DNA of 64,000 nt from Chlorocebus sabaeus. Taxonomy: Eukaryota > Chordata > Mammalia > Primates > Cercopithecidae. The notes under the pieces were generated by a model that saw only the letters and a program-made list of their open reading frames with translations, made no database searches and had not been told where the DNA came from. Positions 1-10,309 of this stretch are shown piece after piece. The position numbers and the translations under genes are program-made. The first letter of the stretch is position 1. Each line of letters starts with the position of its first letter. The stretch is taken from NCBI RefSeq assembly GCF_047675955.1, contig NW_027327639.1:124001-188000 (forward strand). Reading direction: 5' to 3'.

Positions 1-1030
1 AAATATCACTTGGTAAATTCCACAAGAACAGTCTTAGAGAAAGGCTTCTTCAGCGAAAAGCTGTAACTCGGTGGGATGTCTTACACGAACACAGGGTACT
101 TTCTCAGAAAGCTTCTTTCCAGTTTGTAATGGTAGATATTTCCTATTTCACATTTGCCCTCTATGGGCTTCCAAATATCACTTTGCAAATTTCACAAGAA
201 CAATCTTAGCGAAAGGCTTCTTGAGTTGAAAGCTGTAATTCGGTGAGGTGTATCAACACAACACACGGCTATTTCTCAGAATGCTTCTTTCCAGTTTTTA
301 ACGAAAGATATTTCCTTTTTCACCATAGCCCTCTATGGGCTTCCAAATATCCCTTTGAAAATTTCACAAGAACAGTCTTAGTGAACGGATTATTGAGGGG
401 AAGGCTGTAATTCTGTGAGGTGAACTAACAGAACACACAGCATTTTCTCAGAAAGCTTCTTTTCAGTTTTTATCTTAGGATATTTGCATTTTCACCATAG
501 CCCTCTATGGGCTTCCAAATATCACTTTGCAAATCCCACAAGAAGAGTCTTAGCGAAAGGTTTATTGAGCGCAAAGCTGTAATGCGGTGAGATGTCTTAC
601 ACGAACACACGGCAGTTTCTCAGAAAGCATCTTTCAAGTTTTTAACGGTAGATATTTCCTTTTTCACCGTAGCCCTCTATGGGATTCCAAATATCACTTT
701 GCAAATTTCACAAGAACAGTCTTAGCGAAAGGCTTGTTGAGGGGAAAGCTGTAAGTCAGTGAGATGTATTAACACAACACACGGCAATTTCTCAGAATGC
801 TTCTTTCCAGTTTTTAATGGAAGATATTTTCTTTTTCACCATAGCCCTCTATGGGCTTCCAAATGTCACTTTGCAAATTTCACAAGAACAGCCTTACTGA
901 ACGGATTCTTAAGGATAAAGCTGTAACTCAGTGAGATGAACTAACAGAGCACAAAGCAGTTTCTCAGAAAGCTTCTTTTCGGTTTTTTTCTTAGGATATT
1001 TCCATTTTCACCGTAGACCTCTATGGGCTT
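1..1030 (-). repeat. Tandem duplication of a three-monomer block (~516 bp)
   Basis: Three consecutive monomers recur in the same order ~516 bp later. Monomer one has 'gatgtcttacacgaacac' near 75 and 591. Monomer two has 'caacacaacacacggc' near 250 and 766, followed by the unusual 'tcagaatgcttc'. Monomer three has a 'gaactaacag' version followed by a 'tcttaggatattt' version. The two trimers differ at many sites, so the duplication is old. I found no third copy to the right; the left copy may be cut by the window start. Confidence 0.7.
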
Positions 1031-1689
1031 AATAATATCACTTTGCAAATTCCACATGAACAGTCTTAGCGGAAGGCTTGTGGAGGAAAAAGCTCTAACT
1101 CTGTGAGTTGAATTAACAGAACACAAAGCAGTTTCTAAGAAATCTTCTTTCCAGTTTTTAACGGAAGATATTTCCTTTTACACCATAGCCCCCTAGGGGC
1201 TTCAAAGTATCACTTTGCAAATTTCACAAGAACAGTCTTAGCGAAGGGTTTCTTGAGGAGAGAGCTCTAACTCTCAGAGATGAATTAACAGAACACAAAG
1301 CAGTTTCTCAGAAAGCCTCTTTCCAGTTTTTAACTGAAGATATTTCCTTTTTCACCATAGCCCTCTATGGGCTTCCAAATATCACTTTGCAAATCCCACA
1401 AGAACAGTCTTAGCAAAAGTCTTCTGGAGGGGAAAGCTGTAACCCTGTGAGATGAATTAGCAGAACACAAATCAGTTTCTCAGAAAGCTTCTTTCCAGTT
1501 TTTAACGGTAGATATTTCCTTTTTCAACATAGCCCCCTATGGGCTTCCAAATATCTCTTTGCAAATCCCACAAGAACAGTCTCAGTGAAAGGCTTCTTGA
1601 GGAGAAAGCTGTAACTCAGTGAGATGTATTACACGAACACACGGCAGTTTCTCAGAAAGCTCCTTTCCAGTTTTTAACTTAAGATATTT

Positions 1690-2400
1690 CCTTTTTCACC
1701 ATAGCGCTCTATGGGTTTCCAAATATCACTTTGAAAATTCCACAAGAACAGTCTTAGGGAAAGGCTTCTGGAGGGGAAAGCTGTAACTCTGTGAGATGAA
1801 TTAACAGAACACAAAGCGGTATCTCAGAAAGCTTCTTTCCAGTTTTTAACTGAAGATATTTCCTTATTCACCATAGCCCTCTATGGGTTTCCAAATATCT
1901 CTCTGCAAATCCCACAAGACCAGTCTTAGCGAAAGGCTTCTTGAGGGGAAAGCTGTAACTCGGTGAGGTGTATTAACAGAACACACAGCAGTTTCTCAGA
2001 AAGCTTCTTTCCACTTTTTAACGGAAGATATTTCCTTTTTCACCATAGCCCTCTAGGGGCTTCCAAATATCACTTTGAAAATTCCACTAGAACCGTCTTA
2101 GCGAAAGGCTTCTTGAGGGGAAAGCTGTAATTTGGTGAGATGTATTAACATAACACACGGCAGTATCTCAGAGAGCTTCTTTCCAGTTTTTAACTGAAGA
2201 TATTTACTTTTTCACCATAGCCCAATATTGGTTTCCAAATATCACTTTGGAAATTTCACAAGAATAGTCTTAGTGAACGGCTTCTTGAGGGGATAGCTGT
2301 AACACTGTGAGATGAACTAACAGAACACAAAGCACTTTCTCAGAAAGCTTCTTTACGGTTTTTAATGGAAGATATGGCGTTTTTCACCATTGCCCGCTAT
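1690..2400 (-). repeat. Relic ~12-mer repeat, copy 1
   Basis: A run of about four distinctive monomers: a 'tcttagggaaaggcttctgg' type, a 'cggtgaggtgtatt' type, an 'attccactagaac' type, and a 'gaactaacag' type after 'aatttcacaagaa'. The same order recurs at 4,370-5,070. The offset at 'attccactag' is 2,681 bp. Removing the 620 bp added by the L1 and its target duplication leaves 2,061 bp, close to 12 monomers. This suggests a decayed higher-order repeat. Confidence 0.6.
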
Positions 2401-3285
2401 GGGCTTCAAAATTTCACTTTGCAAATTCAAAAAGAAAAGTCTTAGTGAAAGGCTTCTTGAGGGTAAAGCTGTAACTCTGTCAGATGAATTAGCAGAATAC
2501 AAAGCAGTTTCACAGAAAGCTTCTTTCCGGTTTTTAACTGAAGATATTTCATTTTTCACCATAGACCTCTATGGGCTTCTAAATATCACTTTGCAAATTT
2601 CACAAGAGGAGTCTTAGCGAAAGGCTTCTTAAGGAAAAAGCTGTATCTCTGTGAGATGAATTAACAGAATACTAAGCAGTTTCTCAGAAAGCTTCTTTTC
2701 AGTTTTTATCTTAGGCAATTTCCTTTTCCACCATAGCCCTCTATGGGCTTCCAAATATCACTTTGCAAATTCCACAAGAACAGTCTTAGCGAAGGGCTTC
2801 TGGAGGGGAAAGCTGTAACTCTGTGAGACGACTTAACAGGACACAAAGCAGTTTCTCAGAAATCTTCTTTCCAGTTTTTAACGGAAGATATTTCCTTTTT
2901 CACCATAGCCCTCTATGGGCTTCCAAATATCACTTTGCAAATTCCACAAGAATAGTCTTAGTGAACGGCTTCTTTAGGGGAAAGGTGTAACTCTGTGAGA
3001 TGAATTAACAGAACACAAATCAGTTTCTCAGAAAGCTGCTTTTCGGATTTAACGGAAGATATTGCTTTTTCACCGTACCCCTCTATGGGCTTCCAATTTC
3101 ATTTTGCAAAATCCACAAGAACATTCTTAGCTAAAGACTTCTTGAGGGTAAAAGTGTTACTCTGTAAGATGAATTAACAGAACACTAAGGAGTTTCTGAG
3201 AAAGCTTCTTTTCAGTTTTTATCTTAGGATATTTCCTTTCTCACCGTAGCCCTCTATAGGCTTCCAAATATCACTTTGCAAATTT

Positions 3286-3299
3286 CACAAGAACAGTCT

Positions 3300-3300
<1 letters not shown>
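3286..3300. repeat. Target-site duplication, left copy
   Basis: The 15-bp word cacaagaacagtctt directly precedes the L1 tail. The same 15 bp recur at 3,906-3,920, where the satellite monomer resumes in phase. The word is itself part of the alpha monomer, so exact duplication length could be one or two bases off. The inferred first nick, after 'tctt' and before 'ag', resembles the TTTT/AA preference of the L1 endonuclease. Confidence 0.88.
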
Positions 3301-3330
<30 letters not shown>

Positions 3331-3333
3331 TTA
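3301..3333. repeat. (TTTA)n microsatellite in the L1 tail
   Basis: About eight TATT/TTTA units followed by 'ttattaaac'. It sits where the L1 poly-A tail should be on the plus strand, so it is a tail that has become an AAAT-type simple repeat. Such tails are length-variable. Confidence 0.93.
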
Positions 3334-3534
3334 TTAAACTTCAAGTTGTAGGGTACATGTGCACAACATGCAGGTTTGCTACATATGTATACTTGTGCCA
3401 TGTTGGTGTGCTGCACCCATCAACTCGTCATTTACATCAGGTATAACTCCCAATGCAATCCCTCCCCCTCCCCCTCCCCATCATAGGCCCCGGTGTGTGA
3501 TGTTCCCCTTCCCAAGTCCAACTGATCTCATTGT
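3334..3534 (-). mobile_element. L1 3' UTR remnant
   Basis: The stretch between the L1 tail and the ORF2 stop, on the minus strand. It holds the conserved 3' end of L1 ('gggtacatgtgcacaa', 'gacgagtt' in reverse complement) and the C-rich tract at 3,465-3,480, which is the G-rich polypurine tract of the L1 3' UTR read from the other strand. It is non-coding. The open frames across it on both strands are chance readings. Confidence 0.9.
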
Positions 3535-3650
3535 TCAGTTCCCGCCTATGAGTGAGAACATGCGGTGTTTGGTTTTCTGTTCTTGTGATAGTTTGCTGAG
3601 AATGACGGTTTCCAGCTGCATCCATGTCCCTACAAAGGACACAAACTCAT
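3535..3650 (-). pseudogene. L1 ORF2 C-terminal fragment (sense part)
   Basis: On the minus strand this reads as the last ~38 codons of L1 ORF2, the endonuclease/reverse-transcriptase protein. Visible pieces are 'SFVGTWMQLE', then 'ILSKLSQEQK', ending 'SLIGGN' and a TGA stop at 3,535-3,537. The frame is open, but only this tail remains. It starts at the inversion junction, so it has no start codon and no catalytic domain. It is a fragment of a dead element. Confidence 0.88.
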
Positions 3651-3905
3651 TTTACACTGTTGGTGGGATTGTAAACTAGATCAACCATTATGGAAAACAG
3701 TAAGGCGATTCCTCAAGTATCTAGAACTAGATGTACCATATGACCCAGCCATCCCATTACTAGGTATATACCCAAAGGATTATAAATTATGCTGCTATAA
3801 AGACACATACACACGTATGTTTATTGCAGCACTATTCACAATAGCAAAGACTTGGAATCAACCCAAATGTCCATCAGTGACAGATTGGATTAAGAAAATG
3901 TGGCA
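3651..3905 (+). pseudogene. L1 ORF2 fragment, inverted 5' part
   Basis: Reads open on the plus strand as the ORF2 segment just upstream of the C-terminal tail: 'CWWDCKLDQPLW', 'DPAIPLLGIYPKDY', 'CYYKDT', 'RMFIAALFTIAKTWNQPKCP', 'WIKKMWH'. It lies opposite to the rest of the element. In the intact order its right end (3,905) would adjoin the sense fragment, with roughly a dozen codons lost between them. The junction at ~3,650 shares a few bases ('catttt'), as expected for microhomology-joined twin priming. It is non-functional. Confidence 0.88.
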
Positions 3906-3920
3906 CACAAGAACAGTCTT
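3906..3920. repeat. Target-site duplication, right copy
   Basis: An exact repeat of the 15 bp at 3,286-3,300, followed by 'agcgaaaggcttcttgag', which continues the interrupted alpha monomer. The shared 'cac' between the L1 end (tggcac) and the duplication makes the exact joint ambiguous by a few bases. Confidence 0.88.
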
Positions 3921-4369
3921 AGCGAAAGGCTTCTTGAGGGGAAAGCTGTAATTCTGTGGGATGAATTAACAGAACACAAAGCAGTTTCTCAGAAAGCTTC
4001 TTTCCTGATTTTAACTGAAGATATTTCGTTTTTCAGCATAGCCCTCTATGGGCTTACAAATGTCACTTTGCAAATCCCACAAGAACAGTCTTAGCGAAAG
4101 GCTTCTTGAGGGGAAAGCTGTAACTCTGTGAGATGAATTAACAGAACACAAAGCTGTTTCTCAGAAAGGTTCTTGCCAGTTTTTAACTGAAGACATTTCC
4201 TTTTTCACCAAAGCCCTCTAAGGGCTTCCAAATATCACTTTGCAAATCCCACAAGAACAGTCTTAGCCAAAGACTTCTTTTGGGGAAAGCTGTAACTTGG
4301 TGAGATGTATTAACAGAACACACAGCAGTTTCACAGAAAGCTTCTTTCCAGTTTTTAACGGAAGATATT

Positions 4370-5070
4370 TCCTTTTTCACCATAGCCCTCTATGGGCTTC
4401 CAAATATCACCTTGCAAATTCCAAAAGAACAGTCTTAGGGAAAGGTTTCTGTAGGGGAAAGCTGTAACTCTGTGAGATGAATTAACAGAACACAAAGCAG
4501 TTTCTCAGAAAACTTCTTTCCAGTTTTTAACTGAAGAAATTTCCTTTTTCACCATAGCCCTCTATGGGCTTCCAGATATCACTGTGAAAATCCCACAAAA
4601 ACAGTATTAGCGAAAGGCCTCTTGAGGGGAAAGCTGTAACTCGGTGAGGTGTATTAACAAAACACACGGCAGTTTCTCAGAAATCTTCTTTCCAGTTTTT
4701 AACCGAAGATATTTTCTTTTTCACCATAGCCCTCTATGGGCTTCCAAATATCACTTTGCAAATTCCACTAGAACAGTCTTAACCAACACCTTCATGAGGG
4801 GAAAGCTGTAACGCGGTGAGATGTATTAACAGAACACACGGCAGTTTCTCTGAAAGCTTCTTTCCAGTATTTAACGGAAGATATTTCCTTTTTCACCATA
4901 GCCATCTATGGGTTTCCAAATATCACTTTGCAAATTTCACAAGAACAGTCTTACTGAACGGCTTCTTGTGGAGAAAGCTGAAACTCTGTGAGATGAACTA
5001 ACAGAACACAAAACAGTTTCTCAGAGAGCTTCTTTTCGGCTTTTAGCGGAAGATATTTCCTTTTTCACCT
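4370..5070 (-). repeat. Relic ~12-mer repeat, copy 2
   Basis: The same ordered monomers as 1,690-2,400: a 'tcttagggaaagg' type, then 'cggtgaggtgtatt', then 'attccactagaac' at 4,762, then the 'gaactaacag' type with 'gggtttccaaatatc' before it. The two copies are clearly diverged by point changes. The L1 lies between them. Confidence 0.6.
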
Positions 5071-6649
5071 TAGTCCTCTCTGGGCTTCCAGATATCACTT
5101 TGCAAATTCCACAAGAACAGTCCTAACGAAGGGATTCTGTAGGGGAAAGTTGTAACTCTGTGAAATAAATTAACAGAACACAAAGCAGTTTCTCAGAAAG
5201 GTTCTTTCCAGTTTTTAACTGAAGATATTTCCTTTTTCACCATAGACCTCTAGGGGTTCCAAATATCACTTTGAAAATTCCACAAGAATAGTCTTAGGGA
5301 AAGGCTTCTGGAGGGGAAAGCTGTAACTCTGTGAGATGAATTAACAGAACACAAAACAGTTTCTCCTAAACCATCTTTACAGTTTTTAACTGAAGAAATT
5401 TTCTTTTTCACCATAGCGCTCTATGGGCTTCCAAATATCACTTTGCAAATCGGGCAAAAACAGTCTTAGCGAAAGGCTTCTTTAGGGGAAAGCTGTAAAT
5501 CTGTGAGATGAATTAACAGAACACAAAGCAGTTTCTCAGAAAGCTTCCTTTCAGTTTTTATCTTAGGTAAATTCCTTTTTCACCATAGCCCTCTATGGGC
5601 TTCCAAATATCACTTTGCATATTACACAAGAACAGTCTTTGCGAAAGGCTTCTTGAGGGGAAAGCTGTAACTCTGTGAGATGAATTAACAGAACACAAAG
5701 GAGTTTCTCAGAAAGCTTCTTTCCAGTTTTTAAAGGAAGATATTTCCTTTTTCACCATAGCCCTCTACGGGCTTCCAAATATCACTTTGCAAATTCCAGA
5801 AGAACAGTCTTAGTGAAATGTTTCTGGAGGGAAAAGCTGTAATTCTGTGAGATGAATAAACAGAACACAAAGCAGTTTCTCAGAAAGCTTCTTTCCAGTT
5901 TTTCAATGAAGAAATTTCCTTTTTCAGCCTAGCCCTCTAGGGGCTTCCAAATACCACTTTGCAAATCCCACAAGAACACTCTTAACGAAAGGCTCCTTGA
6001 GGGGAAAGCTGTAACTCTGTGAGATGAATTAACAGAACAGAAAACAGTTTCTCAGAATGCTTCTATCCACAGTTTAACTGAAGATATTTCCTTTTTCACC
6101 GTAGCCCTCTATGGGCTTTCAAATATCACTTTGCAAATCCCACAAGAACAGTCTTAACGAAAGGCTTCTTGAAGGGAAAGCTGTAACTCGGTGAGGTGTA
6201 TTAACGGAACACATGGCAGTTTCTCAGACAGCATCTTTCCAGTTTTTAATGAAAGACATTTCCTTTTTCACCATAGCCTCCTAGGGGTTTCCAAATATCA
6301 CTTTGCAAATTTCACAAGAGCAGTCTTAGTGAACGGCTTCTTGAGGGGAAAGCTCTAACTCAGTGAGATGAATTAAGAGAACCCAAAGCCGTATCTCAGA
6401 AATCTTCTTTTCAATTTTTATCTTAGGATATTTCCTTTTTCACCATAGGCCTCTATGGGCTTCCAAATATCACATTGCAAATAGCAAAAGAACAGTCTTA
6501 GTGAAAGGCTTCTTGAGGGGAAAGCTGTAACTTGGTGAGATGTATTACATCAACTCACGGTAGTTTCTCAGAAAGCTTCTTTTCAGTTTTTATCTGAAGA
6601 TATTTCGTTTTTCAGCATAGCCATCTATGGGCTTCCAAATATCACTTTG

Positions 6650-6950
6650 CAAGTTCCCCTAGAACAGCCTTAGTGAACGGCTACTTGAGGGGAAAGCTGT
6701 AACTCGGTGGATGTATTAACAGAACACACGGCAGTTCCTCTGAAAGCTTCTTTCCCATTTTTAACGGAAGATATTTCCCTTTTCACCGTAGCCCTCTATG
6801 GGTTTGGAAATATCAATTTGCAAATTTCACAAGAATAGTCTTAGTGGGGCACCTTGAGGGCAAAACTGAAACTCTGTAAGATGAACTAACAGAACACAAA
6901 GCAGTTTCGCACAAAGCTTCTTTTCGATTTTATCTTAGGATATTTCCATT
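6650..6950 (-). repeat. Relic repeat, partial copy 3
   Basis: Two consecutive monomers again match the 'ccctagaac' type (6,652) followed by the 'gaactaacag' type with 'gggtttgg' before it. The spacing from copy 2 is 1,890 bp, about 11 monomers. Support is weaker than for copies 1 and 2 because only two monomers are distinctive. Confidence 0.45.
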
Positions 6951-7090
6951 TTCACCATAGCCCTCTATGGGCATCCATATATCACTTTGCAAATCCCACA
7001 AGAACAGTCTTATCGAAAGGCTTCATGAGGGAAAACATGTAACTCTTTGAGATGAATAAACAGAACACAATGCAGTTTCTCAGAAAGCTT

Positions 7091-7930
7091 CTTTCCAGTT
7101 TTTAACGGAGGATATTTCCTTTTTCACCATTGCCCTCTATGGGCTTCAAAATATCACGTTCTAAATTCCACAAGAACAGTCTTAGTGAAAGGCTTCTTGA
7201 GCGAAATCTATAGCTCTGTGAGATGAATTAAAGTTACACAAAGCAGTTTCTCAGAAAGATTATTTTCAGTTTTTACCTTAGGCTATTTCCTTTTTCACCA
7301 TAGACCTCTGTAGGCTTCTAAATATCACTTCCCAAATTCGACAAGAACAGTCTTAGGGAAAGGCTTCGTTAGGGGAAAGCTGTAACTTTGTGAGATGAAT
7401 TAACAGAACACAACACAGTGTCTCAGAAAGCTTCTTTCCCGTTTTAAACCGAAGATATTTCCTTTTCACCGTAGCTCTCTATGGCCTTCAAAATGTCACT
7501 TTGCAAATTCCACAAGAACAGTCATAGCGAAAGGCTTCCTCAGGGGAAAGCTGTAACTCTGTGGGATGAGTTCACAGATCAGAAAGCTGTTTCTCAGAAA
7601 GCTTCTTTCTCACTTTTATGGCGGATATTTCCTTTGGCCCTATAGTCTTCAAAGGGAACCGAATTATCCCTTCTCAGATTCCACATAAATAAGGTTAGCA
7701 AACAGCTCTACGACATATAGCTCTCACTCAGTGAGTGGAAGTCACATATCACAAAGCAGTTTCTCAGTAAAGTTCATGTCAGTTTTTATCTTAGGATATT
7801 TCCTTTTTCACCATAGCCCTCTTTGGGCTTCCAAATATCACTTTACAAATTCCAGAAGAACAGTCTTAGCAAAAAGCTTCTTGAGGAGAAAGTTGTAACT
7901 CTGTGAGATGAATTAACAGAACACAATGCA
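7091..7930 (-). repeat. Flank block homologous to the HOR end segment
   Basis: About five monomers match HOR unit 1 at ~23,360-24,190 in the same order, with shared unusual words: 'taacggaggatatttcc', 'cacgttctaaatt', 'cctctgtaggcttc', 'cacttcccaaattcgaca', 'ggcttcgttagggg', 'tttaaaccgaagat', 'ctatggcctt', 'agtcatagcgaaagg', then the divergent monomer. Point differences are scattered, so this is a diverged relative of the HOR about 16.3 kb away, not a recent copy. The right edge is soft. Confidence 0.8.
7591..7760 (-). repeat. Highly divergent marker monomer, flank copy
   Basis: A 170-bp monomer unlike its neighbours. The pJ-alpha region is changed to 'ttcctttggccctatag', then 'aaccgaattatcccttctcag', and the monomer end reads 'gaagtcacatatcacaaag' instead of 'gaattaacagaacacaaag'. 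On the minus strand this end reads CTTTGTGATATGTGACTTC, closer to the general alpha-satellite consensus (CTTTGTGATGTGTGC...) than to the local class. The same monomer occurs once in every HOR unit. Confidence 0.85.
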
Positions 7931-10309
7931 GTTTCTTAGAAGGCTTCTTTTCAGTTTTTATCTTAGGATATTTACTTTTTCACCATAGCCCTCTATGGGC
8001 TTCCAAATATCGCTTTGCAAATTCCACAAGAACAGTCTTAGCGATAGGCTTCTTGAGGGCAAAGCTGTAACTCTGTGAGATGAATTAACAGAAGACAAAG
8101 CTGTTTCTCAGAAAGCTTTATTTAAGGTTTTACCTGAAGATGTTTCATTTTTCACCACAACCCCCTATGGGCTTCCAAATATCACTTTGCAAATTCCACA
8201 AAAACAGTCTTAGCGAAAGACTACTTAAGGGGAAAGCTGTAGCTCTGTGACATGAATTAACAGAACACAAAGCAGTTTCTCAGAGAGATTTTTTCCAGTT
8301 TTTAACGGAAAATATTTACTTTTTCACCATAGCCCTCTATGGACTTCTAAATATCACTTTGCAAATTCCACAAGAACAGTCTTACCGAAAGGCTTCTGCA
8401 GGGGAAAGCTGTAATTCTGTGAGATGAATTAACAGAACACAAAGCAGTCTCTAAGAAAGCTTCTTTCCAGTTTTTAACGGAAGATATTTCCTTTTTCACC
8501 ATAGCCCTCTATGGGCTTCCAAATATGACTTTGAAAATTCCACAGGAACAGTCTTACTGATAGGCTTCTTGAGGGGAAAGTTATAACTCTGTGAGATGAA
8601 TTAAGATAACACAATGCAGTTTCTGAGAAAGCTTCTTTTCTTTTTCTATCTTAGGATATTTCCTTTTTCACCATAACCATCTATGGTCTTCCAATATCAC
8701 TTTGCAAATTCCACAAGAACAGTCTCAATGAACTGTTTCTTGAAGGGAAAGCTGTAACTATGTGAGATGAATTAACAGAACAAAAATCAGTCTCTCAGAA
8801 ATCTTCTTTCCAGATTTTAATGCAAGATACTTCCCTTTTTACAATAGCCTCCTATGGGCTTCCAAATATCACTTTTCAAAATCCACAGGATCAGCCTTAG
8901 CTAAAGGTTTCTTGAGGAGAAATTTGTAACACTGTGAGACGAATTAACAGAACACAAAGCAGTTTCTCATAAAGCTTCTTGCCAGTTTTTACCTGAAGAT
9001 ATTTCCTTTCTCACCATAACCCTCTATAGGCTTCCAAATATCACTTTGTAAATTACACATGAACAGCCTTAGCGAAAGGCTTCTTGGGAGGAAAGCTGTA
9101 ACTCCGTGACATCAAATAACAGAACACAAAGCCGTTTCTCAGAAAGCTTCTTTACAGTTTTTAACTGAAGATATTTCCTTTTTCACCATAGCCCTCTATG
9201 GGCTTCCAAATATCACTTTGCAAATAAAACAAGAACAGCCTTCGCGAAAGGCTTCTTGAGAGGGAAGCTGTAACTCTGTGAGATGAACGAACAGAACACA
9301 AAGCAGTTTCTCAGAAAGCTTGTTTTCTGTTTTTATCTTAGGATATTTTCGTTTTCACCATAGCCCTCTATTGGTTTCGAAATATCAGTTTGCAAATCCC
9401 ACAAGAACAGTCTTAGGGAAAGGCTTCTTGAGGGGAAAGCTGTAATACTGTGAGATGAATTAACAGAACACAAAGCAGTTTCTCAGAAAGCTTCTTTCCA
9501 TTTTTTTACGGAAGATATTTCAATTTTCACCATAGCCCTCTATTGGCTTCCAAATATCACTTTCCAAATTTCACAAGAACAGTCTTAGTGAACGGCTTCT
9601 TGGGGGGAAAGCTGTAACACTGTGAGATGAACTAACAAAACACAAAGCAGTTTTTCATAAAGCTTCCTTTCGGTTTATATCTTAGTATAATTCGTTTTTC
9701 ACCATAGCCTTCTAGGGGCTTCCAAATATCACTTTGCAAATTTCACAAGAACTGTCTGAGTGAACGGCTTCTTGAGGGGAAAGCTGTAATTCTGTGAGAT
9801 GAACTAACAGAACACAAAGCAGTTTCTCAGAAAGCTTCTTTTCGGTTTTTATCTTAGGATATTTCCATTTTCACCACAGCCATCTATGGGCTTACAAATA
9901 TCACTTAGCAAATTCCACAAGAACAGTTTTAGCAAAAGGCTTCTTTAGGAGAAAGCTGTAACTCTGTGAGATAAATTAACAGAACACAACACAGTTTCCA
10001 GAAAGCTTCTTGCCAGTTTTCAACTGAAGATATTTCCTTTTACACCATAGCCCTCTAAGAGCTTCAAAAAATGACTTTGCAAATTCCACAAGAACAGCGT
10101 TATTGAAAGGCTTCTTGAGGGGAAAGCTGTAACTCTCTGAGATGAATTAACGGAACACAAAGCAGTTTCTCAGAAAGCTTTTTTTCAGTTTTTATCTTAG
10201 GATATTTCCTTTTTCACCATAGCCATCTATGGGCTTCCAAATATCACTTTGCCAATTCCACAAGAACAGCCTTAGCGAAAGGCTTCTTGAAGGGAAAGAT
10301 GTATCTCTG

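Larger units (their letters stand above)
3301..3905 (-). mobile_element. 5'-truncated, 5'-inverted L1 (LINE-1) insertion
   Basis: About 605 bp of non-satellite sequence splits a monomer. From the left it has a T/A-rich tail (the poly-A end read on the plus strand). The L1 3' UTR follows on the minus strand, recognisable by 'gggtacatgtgcacaa', 'acatatgtatac' and a C-rich tract at 3,465-3,480. Then comes the end of ORF2 on the minus strand up to ~3,650. From 3,651 the strand flips and an earlier part of ORF2 reads on the plus strand to 3,905. A 3' part in sense orientation and an inverted 5' part is the signature of twin-primed retrotransposition. Only about 0.6 kb of the ~6 kb element is present, so it is dead. 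I did not assign a subfamily; it looks like a primate L1PA-type element. Confidence 0.95.
1..7090 (-). repeat. Diverged alpha-satellite flank, zone A
   Basis: Continuous ~171-172 bp tandem monomers, each recognisable by a 'ttctcagaaagcttctt' segment, then a pJ-alpha-like segment ('atttcctttttcaccatag'), then 'gggcttccaaatatcac', then 'aagaacagtctta'. The reverse complement is the usual alpha-satellite orientation, hence the minus strand. Neighbouring monomers differ at many positions, so this is old, unhomogenised satellite. Zone A is marked by a monomer subtype ending 'acacacggcag' or 'acacacagcag', preceded by 'cggtgaggtgtatt'; this is rare or absent after ~7 kb. An L1 interrupts it at 3,301-3,905. 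The right boundary is approximate and was set by where similarity to the HOR begins. I see no gene in it. Confidence 0.93.

Noticed and set aside
3437..3625. Minus-strand open frame of 62 codons starting with Met in the L1 3' end
   Set aside because: It overlaps the true ORF2 tail in another frame; this is a well-known spurious reading of L1 3' ends.
3359..3679. Open frame of 106 codons on the plus strand across the L1
   Set aside because: It reads antisense through the L1 3' UTR and crosses the inversion junction. The real L1 coding sense there is the minus strand.
7591..7760. Divergent segment as a transposon or non-satellite insertion
   Set aside because: It has monomer length (170 bp), lies in phase between normal monomers, and still aligns to alpha satellite along its length with no target duplication.
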